Shown here: one piece after another, positions 7,804-17,065 of the stretch
How the letters are laid out: every line of letters begins with the position of its first letter
Numbering within the stretch: the stretch's first letter is position 1
Position numbers and translations under genes: made by a program
DNA from: Chryseobacterium oncorhynchi
GTDB taxonomy: Bacteria; Bacteroidota; Bacteroidia; Flavobacteriales; Weeksellaceae
Direction: 5' to 3'
NCBI RefSeq assembly: GCF_002899895.1
Contig: NZ_PPEI02000003.1
Coordinates: forward strand, 62,001-126,000
Length of the DNA stretch: 64,000 nt
The notes under the pieces: model-generated
What the model was told of the DNA's origin: nothing
Databases searched by the model: none
What the model saw: the letters and a program-made list of their open reading frames with translations, nothing else

Positions 7804-9657
7804 ATGAAAACAAAACTATTCTCAATGGCTGTTGTAATGAGCTGTTTCCTTGGAGCGCAAACCAAGAAAGTCCTTTTTATTGGCATTGATGGATGCCGTG
7901 CAGATGTCATGATGTCTACCCCTACTCCAAACATTCAAAACCTCATCAACCAATCTATTTATTCTCTTGACGGCCTTTGTGCTGCTACCACCTGGAGCGG
8001 AAACGGCTGGAGTACGATGCTTACGGGTGTATGGCATACCAAACACAATGTTCAGGATAATAGTTTTACTAATCCTAACTACATCAATTATCCGGATTTT
8101 ATGACAAGAGCGGAAGCTTACAATCCTAATCTTAGAACAATTTCTTTGGCAAACTGGGCACCCATTAATGATAAAATTATAAAAACGGCTGATGTAAAGA
8201 CTAATCTGCCCACAGACCTTGCAGTAAAAAATGCTGCGGTGAGCGCATTACAGAGTGATAACCCTGATATTCTTTTTGTAGACTTTGATGATGTAGATCA
8301 TGCGGGGCATTCTTATGGCTTTTCGTCTTCTGTTCCTCAATATGTTTCTTCTATTCAAACCACCGATTCTTATATTGGCGAGATCGTGAATGCTATGAAA
8401 AACAGGGCTACCTACAATAATGAGGACTGGCTGGTTGTTTTAACGACAGATCACGGTGCGGTAGAAAGTTCTCACGGTGGCGGAAACCTTTCTGAGCGAA
8501 ATATTTTTACCGTTTATTCCAATCCCGGATTTACTCCTCAGCAGATCAGCAAAACGATTATTGAATCCAATAAAACCTTTAACCAGCTTAATTTTCCGGC
8601 AGGAACTTATGCGAAGCCAAACAATCAGACCCCTTATAATTTCGGAGCTAATCAGGACTTTACGATTGAATTTTGGGTGAAGCCTAACGCCGCTTACACA
8701 AGTGATCCGGTAATGATGGGCAATAAAAATTGGGCAAATGGAAAAAACAAAGGAATCATTTTCTCAGGATATACCGGACAAAACTTTAAAATGAATATAG
8801 GAGACGGAACTAACAGAATTGATCTGGTAGGTGGAAAAGTGGAAACGAACAAATGGAAACATATTGCAGCCAGCTTTGACAGAGATGGGCTGGTAACTTT
8901 ATATGAAGATGGTGTTCCTGTAACTTTTGCTAAAATGAATACCATCGGAAATATTGATTCCGGACTTCCCTTAACATTAAACCAAGACGGAACCAATACC
9001 TATGGAATAAACCTTGCTGCTTCCTACAAAGACATCAGAATCTGGAAATCTGCTCTTCCAGGGAATGTAATCGTTAATTGGGCAAATCAGGAGATTACAT
9101 CCTCACATCCTTATTACGCTCAGCTTCTTTCCAATTGGAAATGTAATGAAACATCCGGAAATACTCTGACAGACTCTGGCTCCAATGCAAATAATATGAC
9201 CATAACAGGATCTCCTGCATATAATGATAATACTACAGGCAATTTTAAAATCTACGACTATACCTCAACAACCAGAGAAACAGATCATTTCCCAACGGTT
9301 TTGAACTGGCTTTGTATTCCGGTTCTTTCTTCATGGGGAATAGATGGGGTAAACAGGATCCCTGAATGTTCCAACGGAAGTTTAGCCACGAAAGAAGCCC
9401 AAAAATCAGTTGATGATTTTAAAGTTTATCCTAACCCTGCTTCAACAAGTATTGGCATCCTGTATCAATCTATAGATAAAGAAGTTAAAGCAGAAATTAT
9501 TGATACCAAAGGGTCTCTTATTTCTACAAGAAATTTAAAATCTTCCAATGGTCTTTTTGATGAGAAAATAAATATCGAAAATATTCCGTCAGGAGTATAC
9601 TTTATTAAGCTCAGCGGAAGTAAGAATTCCCACACAAAGACTTTTGTAAAGAAATAA
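7804..9657 (+). CDS. Secreted type I phosphodiesterase/alkaline phosphatase-fold protein with LamG and T9SS domains
   Basis: A 617-residue secreted protein. A signal peptide ends in LGAQ. An alkaline-phosphatase-superfamily phosphodiesterase domain spans about 20-250, with metal ligands visible in IGIDGC, DFDDVDHAGH and TTDHG, and a likely nucleophile in the TTWSGNGW segment. A concanavalin/LamG-type domain covers about 270-450. A type IX secretion sorting domain begins near VYPNPAST and ends in FVKK, so it is exported to the cell surface or medium. It could cleave phosphodiesters or phosphonate esters outside the cell, feeding the adjacent import and catabolic operon, with which it shares operator-like sequence. 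Confidence 0.88.
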   Translation: MKTKLFSMAVVMSCFLGAQTKKVLFIGIDGCRADVMMSTPTPNIQNLINQSIYSLDGLCAATTWSGNGWSTMLTGVWHTKHNVQDNSFTNPNYINYPDFMTRAEAYNPNLRTISLANWAPINDKIIKTADVKTNLPTDLAVKNAAVSALQSDNPDILFVDFDDVDHAGHSYGFSSSVPQYVSSIQTTDSYIGEIVNAMKNRATYNNEDWLVVLTTDHGAVESSHGGGNLSERNIFTVYSNPGFTPQQISKTIIESNKTFNQLNFPAGTYAKPNNQTPYNFGANQDFTIEFWVKPNAAYTSDPVMMGNKNWANGKNKGIIFSGYTGQNFKMNIGDGTNRIDLVGGKVETNKWKHIAASFDRDGLVTLYEDGVPVTFAKMNTIGNIDSGLPLTLNQDGTNTYGINLAASYKDIRIWKSALPGNVIVNWANQEITSSHPYYAQLLSNWKCNETSGNTLTDSGSNANNMTITGSPAYNDNTTGNFKIYDYTSTTRETDHFPTVLNWLCIPVLSSWGIDGVNRIPECSNGSLATKEAQKSVDDFKVYPNPASTSIGILYQSIDKEVKAEIIDTKGSLISTRNLKSSNGLFDEKINIENIPSGVYFIKLSGSKNSHTKTFVKK

Positions 9658-9684
9658 AACAATAAAGCAATTAGATTAATTTTT

Positions 9685-9729
9685 GATATTAGAACAAGGA
9701 TATTACTATCCGAGTTCTAATATTTTTTA
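9685..9729. terminator. Bidirectional terminator between convergent genes
   Basis: Ten-base perfect stem ATATTAGAAC/GTTCTAATAT with flanking T and A runs, between the stops at 9657 and 9736. Confidence 0.7.
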
Positions 9730-9735
9730 TTTCAG

Positions 9736-10221
9736 CTAGGCTTTAAGATCAAGTTCCATTTGTACATCTACCCTGTCATATCCGGGATTAGTGATCGGCA
9801 TATGTCTGAAGCCTAATTTTTCATAGAGTTTGATGGCAGGAACTAAGACAGAATTGGTCTCCAGAAATACTTTCTCTGCTTTTAGTTCTCTGGCTTTCTC
9901 TACCAAGGCATTCCCCAGCAGATATCCAATTTTCTTTCCTTGTGCTTTAGGGCTTACTGCCATTTTTGACAATTCAAAAGTAAGGGGCTCTTCTTTGGCT
10001 TTTACCAGTGCGCATGTTCCCACCACTTCACCATTAAGCAATGCGAAAGCAATATGTCCACCCTTATTCAAAATTTGTTCTTCAGGGTTGTCCAAAAGCT
10101 TATAATCGCTTGCCTCCATGACAAAGAATGTTCTGATCCATTCTTCATTTAAAGCCTTAAAAGCTTCCTTATATTGAGGTTCGTAAGCTATAATTTTTAC
10201 TTCATTATGAGTATCATTCAT
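9736..10221 (-). CDS. GNAT-family N-acetyltransferase
   Basis: A 161-residue single-domain GNAT enzyme. The acetyl-CoA loop is visible as the SPKAQGKKIGYLLG segment (Q/R-x-x-G-x-G/A pattern), and the C-terminal LYEKLGFRHM helix-strand is typical. The acceptor substrate is unknown. It is the downstream gene of a two-gene leftward unit with the MocR-type regulator (13-base gap), so it may be the regulator's target or simply co-transcribed. Confidence 0.9.
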   Translation of the reverse strand: MNDTHNEVKIIAYEPQYKEAFKALNEEWIRTFFVMEASDYKLLDNPEEQILNKGGHIAFALLNGEVVGTCALVKAKEEPLTFELSKMAVSPKAQGKKIGYLLGNALVEKARELKAEKVFLETNSVLVPAIKLYEKLGFRHMPITNPGYDRVDVQMELDLKA

Positions 10222-10234
10222 CTCTATTGGTTTA

Positions 10235-11650
10235 TTAAATTCTATTTTTTATCATTTTCCCCAATTTCTCAAGGTCACTTTCTACACGGTCTGTCCACTC
10301 CAGAGCATAATTCAGACGCATACAGTTTTGATACTGATTATACTGTGAAAACATTCTTCCGGGGGCAAAATTTACCTTTTGGCTAACGGCTTCATCGTAA
10401 AGGTCTTCTGTACAGATCCTTTTATCTAGTTCCAGCCACAACATAAACCCTCCTTTAGGTTCTGAAATCTTAGTATTGTCAGGAAAATACTGGGTAACAG
10501 ATTTTTGAATCTGAAGATAATTGGCATAAAGTTTTTTCCTAAACATCCTTAAGTGATGATCATACCGCCCATGTTCAAGAAAATCAGCTATTACATCTGA
10601 AAACAAAGACGGGCTGGAAACTGTTTGAACCAGTTTCTGACGGATAATCTTTTCCTTAAATTTTCCGGGAGCAACCCATCCGACCCTATAGCCGGGCGCC
10701 AACGTCTTAGACACTGAGCCTACCCACATCACAATACCTGCTTCATCATAAAATTTACAGGGTTTTGGTCTTCCGGCTCCGAAATAAATATTTCCATACA
10801 CATCATCTTCTACCAAGGGAACATTGTGTTCTGTAAGCATTCTTACTAATTCTTTCTTGTTCTCATCAGGCATTTGAAAACCCAGTGGATTATTATAATT
10901 AACCACAAAACAACAGGCAGAGAGCTTTGGAAGAACTTTTTTCAATTCATCCAGATCTACTCCTGTAATTGGATGGGTTGGGATCTCCACCGCTTTCAAC
11001 CCCAATAGCTGAATAGCCTGAAGAATCCCAAAATAAACAGGGCTTTCCACCGCTACGGAATCTCCGGGCTGCGTAACGGCCATCAGACAGTTATACACCC
11101 CGTTCATAGCTCCCGAAGTGATGACCAAATCCTTTTCTGTAATTTTTCCCTCCATCACGATGGACCATTTGGCTATTTCCCGACGAAGCTGTTCATTCCC
11201 CTGTACGGGTTCATAATTGGTTCCGCTGTCGCTTTTCCTTTTTATTACATCAATCATGCATTTCTTCATCTTGGCAACAGGAAGAAGGCTTTTTCCCGGA
11301 ATACCCAATGCAAATTGTGTTACATCCGTTCCTCCAATGGTTCCGAATACTTTCCCAATAAGATCTTCAGGGGTATTCTTTCCCTCAGAAATTTTCATTT
11401 TAGCCACAGAGGGCAATGCTAACTTACGTTGTGAGGTTTGGCTTACAAAATATCCGTATTTTGGGCGTGATTCTACCAGAGAACGACTTTCAAGCTCCAT
11501 ATATGCTTGTTTTACAGTATTTAAGCTAACATTATACAACTTTTGGGCACTTCTCAATGAGGGCAATCTGTCTCCAAACTGCAATGTTTCACTTTTAATC
11601 TGCTCAGTGACAGCATTGGCTATTTTAAGGTAAAGAACATCTTTGTGCAT
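10235..11650 (-). CDS. MocR/GntR-type regulator with PLP aminotransferase domain
   Basis: A 471-residue fusion of a GntR winged helix-turn-helix (about 5-75, with the segment LRSAQKLYNVSLNTVKQAY) and a fold-type I aminotransferase domain (about 100-470). The PLP-binding lysine lies in SVSKTLAPGYRVGW, and NYNNPLG and YGNIYF motifs are present. MocR proteins use bound PLP to sense amino compounds and generally regulate a neighbouring gene; here a GNAT gene follows. Effector and target are not known. Confidence 0.92.
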   Translation of the reverse strand: MHKDVLYLKIANAVTEQIKSETLQFGDRLPSLRSAQKLYNVSLNTVKQAYMELESRSLVESRPKYGYFVSQTSQRKLALPSVAKMKISEGKNTPEDLIGKVFGTIGGTDVTQFALGIPGKSLLPVAKMKKCMIDVIKRKSDSGTNYEPVQGNEQLRREIAKWSIVMEGKITEKDLVITSGAMNGVYNCLMAVTQPGDSVAVESPVYFGILQAIQLLGLKAVEIPTHPITGVDLDELKKVLPKLSACCFVVNYNNPLGFQMPDENKKELVRMLTEHNVPLVEDDVYGNIYFGAGRPKPCKFYDEAGIVMWVGSVSKTLAPGYRVGWVAPGKFKEKIIRQKLVQTVSSPSLFSDVIADFLEHGRYDHHLRMFRKKLYANYLQIQKSVTQYFPDNTKISEPKGGFMLWLELDKRICTEDLYDEAVSQKVNFAPGRMFSQYNQYQNCMRLNYALEWTDRVESDLEKLGKMIKNRI

Positions 11651-11693
11651 GAATCACGGTTTTAAGTAAATGTACAATTTTATCCCTATTTTT

Positions 11694-12059
11694 CTAAGGA
11701 TTAAGCCAGCTAATCATTCCATTAATGCTGCTTTTTAGCTGTTTGGGATCTCGAAAATTAGGGGTATTGCTTCTTCTAAAATAGTTCTCTGCACGAATCA
11801 TGAAGTTTTTCTTTTCTGATTCTTTTATCTCCTTTTTATCATAGATCTTAAAACCTATCTCTCCATTTTCATTAATGATAAGGCTGGCAAATGAAGCTAT
11901 CTTATTCTCTTTTTTCACCAAAAGAAAAGGAATCCCAAAATCATGGTTTACTTTTTTTAGATTGAGGGTTTGTAGAAATATATCTTTAAGTGCCAACATG
12001 TCTGAAATGTAGACCTCAGCATATTGAAGTGATTCCTGATGTTGAATATTGGTTTCCAT
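11694..12059 (-). CDS. Hypothetical protein, 121 aa
   Basis: I do not recognise this protein. It has no signal peptide or membrane segment. The N-terminal half (AEVYISDMLALKDIFLQTL, then FLLVKKENKIASFASLI) vaguely resembles a short GNAT fold but the acetyl-CoA loop is missing. It lies just upstream of the MocR gene on the same strand, 43 bases away, so it may share the transcript. Confidence 0.6.
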   Translation of the reverse strand: METNIQHQESLQYAEVYISDMLALKDIFLQTLNLKKVNHDFGIPFLLVKKENKIASFASLIINENGEIGFKIYDKKEIKESEKKNFMIRAENYFRRSNTPNFRDPKQLKSSINGMISWLNP

Positions 12060-12216
12060 AGTATTCTGCTTTACTCAAACAAAATTATGGAGTATTAAAG
12101 TTTGGACACAGATACAGAAGAATACAATATCATGGGTACAGATAGATGTGAAAATTTTCATTATTACCAATCAATTATCACAGTGCAAATAATTTAAGCA
12201 TTCTTTTGGGATTTTT

Positions 12217-12224
12217 TATATTTG
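12217..12224 (+). promoter_or_regulatory. -7 promoter box TATATTTG
   Basis: Matches the Bacteroidota -7 consensus TAnnTTTG 20 bases before the XRE gene start at 12245. No convincing -33 TTG is seen at the usual spacing. Confidence 0.5.
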
Positions 12225-12244
12225 CAAAAAATATTAGACAGTAA

Positions 12245-12850
12245 ATGAGTTTCTTTGGAACTAACATTAAGAAAATAAGGCAAGTTAAAGGACTGAGCCA
12301 AAAGGCTTTTGCTGATTTACTTGACTTAAACAGAGGAGTGATAAGCTCTTATGAAGAAGGACGTGCGGAACCAAAGATTGAAACAATATTAAAGGTAGCT
12401 AACCACTTTAGTCTTGATCTCGACAAATTATTGACTGAAGCTCTACAGACAGCGCAATTACTCAATGTTTCAGGTTCAGATCAGCTAATGCTTTTCCCAG
12501 AAACGGTTATTAATGAAAGCAATGAGGGATCATCATTACAGGACAATAATTCTCAAAATCATCCTGTTTTGCAAAAAATATTAGCATCCGTAGATCTGAT
12601 CTATGAATTTACCACAGAAAACCCATTGCTTCCTCAATACAATTATGGAGATATTTTATTTCTGAATAAGGCTGATCTTAAAATTGATCCAACCTATAAT
12701 CTATTGATTTATACTGATGGTAATTTACAATATGCTTCCCGTGCAGATAGCCAGAACCTTTATAAAATTGTAGGACAGGTTTCAATATCTGAAAAAAATA
12801 TTTTTACAACCATTTTTAAGAGGCTAGAAAAATTAGAAAGGAAAGGTTAA
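12245..12850 (+). CDS. XRE-family helix-turn-helix regulator with S24-like tail
   Basis: A 201-residue protein with a Cro/C1-type helix-turn-helix at about 5-62 (QKAFADLLDLNRGVISSYEE) and a C-terminal region of about 100-200 reminiscent of an S24/LexA-type beta-rich domain (NYGDILFLNKADL), but without the Ser-Lys catalytic dyad I could identify. Phage-type repressors share this layout, but no phage genes flank it. Its 3' end overlaps the convergent hypothetical gene by 4 bases. Confidence 0.8.
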   Translation: MSFFGTNIKKIRQVKGLSQKAFADLLDLNRGVISSYEEGRAEPKIETILKVANHFSLDLDKLLTEALQTAQLLNVSGSDQLMLFPETVINESNEGSSLQDNNSQNHPVLQKILASVDLIYEFTTENPLLPQYNYGDILFLNKADLKIDPTYNLLIYTDGNLQYASRADSQNLYKIVGQVSISEKNIFTTIFKRLEKLERKG

Positions 12851-13224
12851 ATACTAAATCCTCTGTCAAAATCAACTAAATATTGTTGAGGAATAGTATT
12901 TCTTATAAGTGTGGTATCCTGAATACTTCCAAGAGCAAAATTATGATTTGTTAAAAGGTCTTCAACAAATTCATTACAGTTGATTCTATGAATAATTTTA
13001 TCTCTTCCTGCAGTAAATTTTCTCACTAATGGGGGCGTAAAACTATCAATATTAGATAAGCAATGGATTCTTACTTCTCTTCCTCGTGCTCCTTGATTTT
13101 GATTATCCTCCCAAACAAGAGCCATAGAGCCATCCGATTTTGCAAGAAATCCTAATGTTTCATAATATTCTTCTGGAGAATCAAATCTCATTTTATTTTC
13201 TATACCAAAAAGTTGTTTGTACAT
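12847..13224 (-). CDS. Hypothetical protein, 125 aa
   Basis: Not recognised. A soluble protein with no signal peptide, mixed alpha/beta composition, and an RGREVRIHCLSN strand in the middle. It converges with the XRE gene (4-base overlap). A 15-base Fur-like palindrome at 13309-13323 lies 85 bases upstream of its start, so iron control is possible. The 13225-13412 gap is otherwise very AT-rich and empty. Confidence 0.6.
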   Translation of the reverse strand: MYKQLFGIENKMRFDSPEEYYETLGFLAKSDGSMALVWEDNQNQGARGREVRIHCLSNIDSFTPPLVRKFTAGRDKIIHRINCNEFVEDLLTNHNFALGSIQDTTLIRNTIPQQYLVDFDRGFSI

Positions 13225-13308
13225 AATAGCTAGTTTTAATTATTATTCTATTTGATTTTAACCGCATATTTTATCTTTGCTTTTGAATATCAGATATACT
13301 ATATTCCT

Positions 13309-13323
13309 AAATGATAATCATTT
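13309..13323. promoter_or_regulatory. Fur-like palindrome AAATGATAATCATTT
   Basis: A perfect 7-1-7 inverted repeat that resembles the core of the Fur box. It lies between the PepSY gene stop and the upstream side of the 12847-13224 gene. Chance occurrence in AT-rich DNA cannot be excluded. Confidence 0.4.
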
Positions 13324-13412
13324 AAACAAATATAAAATAAAATCAATACATAGGAAATTTATTTATATTATAATTAAATAAATTACAAAAAAACACAAAT
13401 ATTCACAACTAA

Positions 13413-14582
13413 TTACTTCCCATTCTTCTTTTTCTTGAACCACCATACCAAGAAACCGGTAATCGGAAGTGAACATCCTATAATGGTAATAAAAAAATAT
13501 AAAATTCTTCCCCAAATTCCTCCCAGAGCCGAACCTACATGCAAATCATAATTCAGTTTCTGAACCTTGGTAGCAAACTCTGCATCTTTAAACGGAGCTG
13601 CATATGCTGAATTATTTGCCAGCCGAACTCCTGTATTTCTGTCATAATTAAAGCTTTGAAGATTATAAAACTGACGGTGTGATGGGTACAAATACAAACC
13701 TATGGTTCCTGTAGAATCCTCAGGAACAGATAAGTAATATCCTTTTGCATCTACGCTCTTTATTGCATCTTCCCACGCAATATACAATGACTGTGGCAAA
13801 TTTTCAGGCTGATAGGGATTTATATTTTTCAGTTCTTCACGTTCTGTTGGGAGGGGCTTCCCTAGAGAAGTAGTGAAATAGAGAAACTTATTAAACCACG
13901 GAAGCCCATAATACATTCCGGTCATTGATATTATCAAAAGGATGATCATGGAATAAAAACCAAAAACATTGTGCAGATCATAGTTCAGTCTTTTGATTTT
14001 GGCATCCCATTTTACCGAAAAGCTCTGCTTTCTCATCGCTTTTGTCCATTTTTTAGGCCACCAAAGTACTAATCCTGAAATCAGGGTGATAAAGAATATA
14101 AAAGTAGAATAATTAATGATGGGTCTGCCAATTTCAGAAGGCAGCCAAAGAAAACGATGTCCCTTTAACGTCCATTCAAAGAAATCAAACTCTTTCTTAA
14201 AGGTGGGTTTCCTGATGATTTCTCCGGTATAAGGATGAAGATACAAAACAAATCCCGGATTTCTCTTTCCAAAACCAACCATTGCAGCTTTGCCAGTAGG
14301 TCGCCATACAAAGGAAATTTCCTGTTTGGGATATAATTTATTTGCTTTTAAGTAAAGATCTGCAGGATTGATCATCTTCTTTCCGGAAACATAGTCGATT
14401 TTCAGATCAGGGTTGAGCCAATCTTTAATCTCATCCCGAAAAGACCAGGTAATCCCTGTTAAACAAATAATGACAATAATAATTCCTGAAGCAAGGCCCA
14501 GCCACAAATGTAGCCAGGCTGATATTCTGTAGAACAAGCTTCTGTTATTTTTCTTTTTAATTTTGGGTTTTCCGGTGTTCAT
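13413..14582 (-). CDS. PepSY-domain transmembrane protein (iron-uptake associated)
   Basis: A 389-residue inner-membrane protein of the PepSY-associated TM family (PiuB-like). The first TM segment is in the region LHLWLGLASGIIIVIICLTG, histidines sit near membrane segments (GHRFLWLP, YDLHNVFGFYS, YDLHVGSALGG), and there is a final TM before a lysine-rich tail. Such proteins often accompany siderophore receptors and may reduce ferric siderophore complexes in the periplasm. Its ATG abuts the stop of the upstream receptor gene with no gap, so translation is probably coupled. Confidence 0.88.
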   Translation of the reverse strand: MNTGKPKIKKKNNRSLFYRISAWLHLWLGLASGIIIVIICLTGITWSFRDEIKDWLNPDLKIDYVSGKKMINPADLYLKANKLYPKQEISFVWRPTGKAAMVGFGKRNPGFVLYLHPYTGEIIRKPTFKKEFDFFEWTLKGHRFLWLPSEIGRPIINYSTFIFFITLISGLVLWWPKKWTKAMRKQSFSVKWDAKIKRLNYDLHNVFGFYSMIILLIISMTGMYYGLPWFNKFLYFTTSLGKPLPTEREELKNINPYQPENLPQSLYIAWEDAIKSVDAKGYYLSVPEDSTGTIGLYLYPSHRQFYNLQSFNYDRNTGVRLANNSAYAAPFKDAEFATKVQKLNYDLHVGSALGGIWGRILYFFITIIGCSLPITGFLVWWFKKKKNGK

Positions 14583-16967
14583 TTAGAAATTATAAGAAAG
14601 ATTCAGTCTGAAGTTGATTGGATTCAAAGCTCTCCATCCATAGTGAGTATATCCCCATGCTCCAGGATAGAATCCTACATAGTTATAACGGTCTGTAAGA
14701 TTGTTCACAAGGAATGATAGCTGATAATTGTCTCTTTTATAGGAAACTCCAAGATCAAGTGTGAAATAATCATTGGGAAGATAGGGTTTTCCTGTTACCA
14801 CGGGCCACGCAGCTCTTTTAGCCTGATATTCATATCCAAGGGAAAATCCAAGTCCCTCAAGATCACCTTCGGCAATGGTATATTTTAGCCATGCATTGGT
14901 GATGTGTCGGGCGGTTCCGTATAGCATTCCCCCAACTTTTTTAGGATCATTATCTTTAGTCACTTTTGCATCTGTATAGGCATAGTTGAAGAGAATACTC
15001 CAGTTCTTGCTGATATTACCATTCAGATCAAATTCAATTCCCTTAGAAGTGCTTTCTCCTGACTGTTCGAATAGCCCCGGATAATCTATTCCTGCAGAGG
15101 TAAGCATATTTGTCTTGGTAAGGTGGTAAAAAGTAAGGTTGGTCATCAACTGTCCTTTAAACCATGTTTTCTTTAACCCAATCTCTTTATTTTTCCCATA
15201 TGACGGGTCGGCTGTATTTCCGTTGAGAAGCTTTCCTGTTTGCTCTTCAAAGCTTTCATCGTATAACCCGTAAATGGTAAATGTTGGCAACAACAATCCT
15301 GTAACACTAAAACGTGGGGTCACTGCATTATTTTTCACTTGTTCACCCTTGCTGGCTCCACTCGTTTTTACAGTAGAAGTATAACGGAATCCTGCTGCAA
15401 CACGTAATTTATCTTCTATAAAACGTACTTCATCCTGAAGATGAATGGAAGTATAGGAATATTCATTTAAATAATTCGCTCCACGCTCACGAAGAGATTT
15501 TGAACGATCATATTCCGGAATATCAGACTTTCTAAGGTTTCCATAAACAGGATTGTAAATATTGAATACAGGGCCTATATTAGGTGAAAGCACTGACCAG
15601 TCTGCCACATAGAATTTTTTTCCCATATCTATTCCTGCCAGAATATTATGATTGATTTTTCCAGTTTCAAACTTCCCTCGTGTAAACACCTGTCCGATTG
15701 TTGATGTATTCAATGCATCATTGATACTGATACCACGGTCTACATCTCCTCTCTTTCTTCCTGTAACCGGATTATCTACCAGTGCAATGGTATTGTATTT
15801 TGCATAGAGAGATTCCCCCTGCATTTGAGAGCGAATATATCCAAATTGTCCGGTAATAAGCCAGTTATCATTAAAATTATGATTGATCGTTCCATAAACA
15901 TTGTGTTCCCATGAACGGGTTGGATCCATGATTGGATCTGAAAACGTAAAGGATCTTTTTAGCTCTTTAAAACCATCAAGGCCATACACATATTTGGCAA
16001 ACCCGCCCTGAAAGTTATTTTGAGACAAAATGTATTCAAAGGTGATGTTGGTATTCTCTGATGCTATATATTTGAAAGATGGATTAATAACAAACTGCTC
16101 ATGCTCTACATATTGCTGGTATGAGCCTTTCTTTGCTCCCATCAGGTTAAGTCTTCCCCAGAATTTACCATCCTTACTCAATTTTTTTTCTATATCTGCT
16201 GTAGCACGATACAGATTATAACTTCCAAGGGTAAGCTGGATATTTCCTTTTTCTCTCCCTACGGGTTTCTTGGTTACAATATTATAAAATCCACCAGGTT
16301 GTGTATTTCCCATCATAAATCCCGCAGGACCTTTTACAAACTCTACACGGTCTACAAAAGACATATCTTCACGAAGCGGTCCAAAGCTTCCACTTACATC
16401 CATCCCGTTTCTAAGATTGGAAGCCGAGAACCCACGTACAGCAATCCCTACACTTCCCTCTTCTTGATGGGTAATGGTACGTACACCACTTACATTTCTA
16501 CTAAGTCCTTCAGCGGTGGTAAGAATCTGCTGATCACTCAGTAAACGCTGGTCAATAACCTGAATATTCTGAGGGGTTACCAACAGGTTTTCTCCTAGTC
16601 TTAAAGTAGAAGAAGGGATGGTCTTACGATTTGCAGTAACATTTACGGCAAGAATTTGATAACTATCAGTTATTTGTGTAAAATCATGGGTAATACTATC
16701 ATTTTCCTTTAATGTGAATGAATAAGTCTTGGTAACATCCGGATCATCAACCTTAAGTACATAATTTCCTACCGGCATATTATTGAATCGGTAATTCCCA
16801 TTTTCATCGGTATAGGTTTCTGCCTGTCCGTTATTCAGGACAACCTTTACAGCCGGAATTGGCTTTTTTTGAGAGTTCACAACTTTTCCTGTAATCTGCG
16901 TAGTACTTTGTGCCCACATAACAGCCGGAAAAAGCAATGCGGAGAAAAGGAATTTGTTCTTATTCAT
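14583..16967 (-). CDS. TonB-dependent siderophore receptor
   Basis: A 794-residue outer-membrane receptor. It has a signal peptide ending in MWAQ, a CarboxypepD-regulatory-like domain (about 23-110), a plug (TAEGLSRNVSGV, VRGF, FVKGPAGFMMGNTQPGG) of the TonB-siderophore type, and a 22-strand barrel ending in LNLSYNF. It should take up a ferric siderophore. The downstream PepSY gene is directly adjoined and an AraC regulator is divergent, a common arrangement for substrate-induced siderophore uptake. Its leader contains a -7 box TAATTTTG (17008-17015, leftward) within an inverted repeat. The siderophore is unknown. Confidence 0.94.
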   Translation of the reverse strand: MNKNKFLFSALLFPAVMWAQSTTQITGKVVNSQKKPIPAVKVVLNNGQAETYTDENGNYRFNNMPVGNYVLKVDDPDVTKTYSFTLKENDSITHDFTQITDSYQILAVNVTANRKTIPSSTLRLGENLLVTPQNIQVIDQRLLSDQQILTTAEGLSRNVSGVRTITHQEEGSVGIAVRGFSASNLRNGMDVSGSFGPLREDMSFVDRVEFVKGPAGFMMGNTQPGGFYNIVTKKPVGREKGNIQLTLGSYNLYRATADIEKKLSKDGKFWGRLNLMGAKKGSYQQYVEHEQFVINPSFKYIASENTNITFEYILSQNNFQGGFAKYVYGLDGFKELKRSFTFSDPIMDPTRSWEHNVYGTINHNFNDNWLITGQFGYIRSQMQGESLYAKYNTIALVDNPVTGRKRGDVDRGISINDALNTSTIGQVFTRGKFETGKINHNILAGIDMGKKFYVADWSVLSPNIGPVFNIYNPVYGNLRKSDIPEYDRSKSLRERGANYLNEYSYTSIHLQDEVRFIEDKLRVAAGFRYTSTVKTSGASKGEQVKNNAVTPRFSVTGLLLPTFTIYGLYDESFEEQTGKLLNGNTADPSYGKNKEIGLKKTWFKGQLMTNLTFYHLTKTNMLTSAGIDYPGLFEQSGESTSKGIEFDLNGNISKNWSILFNYAYTDAKVTKDNDPKKVGGMLYGTARHITNAWLKYTIAEGDLEGLGFSLGYEYQAKRAAWPVVTGKPYLPNDYFTLDLGVSYKRDNYQLSFLVNNLTDRYNYVGFYPGAWGYTHYGWRALNPINFRLNLSYNF

Positions 16968-17004
16968 AAATTGTTATTTAGAATTAGTTTAATTAAATTT
17001 ACGC

Positions 17005-17025
17005 TGGCAAAATTAGCGGTTGCCA
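17005..17025. promoter_or_regulatory. Inverted repeat over the receptor promoter
   Basis: Arms TGGCAA (17005-17010) and TTGCCA (17020-17025) flank a nine-base spacer. The leftward -7 box TAATTTTG at 17008-17015 lies inside the repeat. It is a reasonable binding site for the divergent AraC-type regulator. Confidence 0.45.
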
Positions 17026-17065
17026 ACAGGAAAAACTTTTGAGTTTAGGATAAATACTTTAGATT

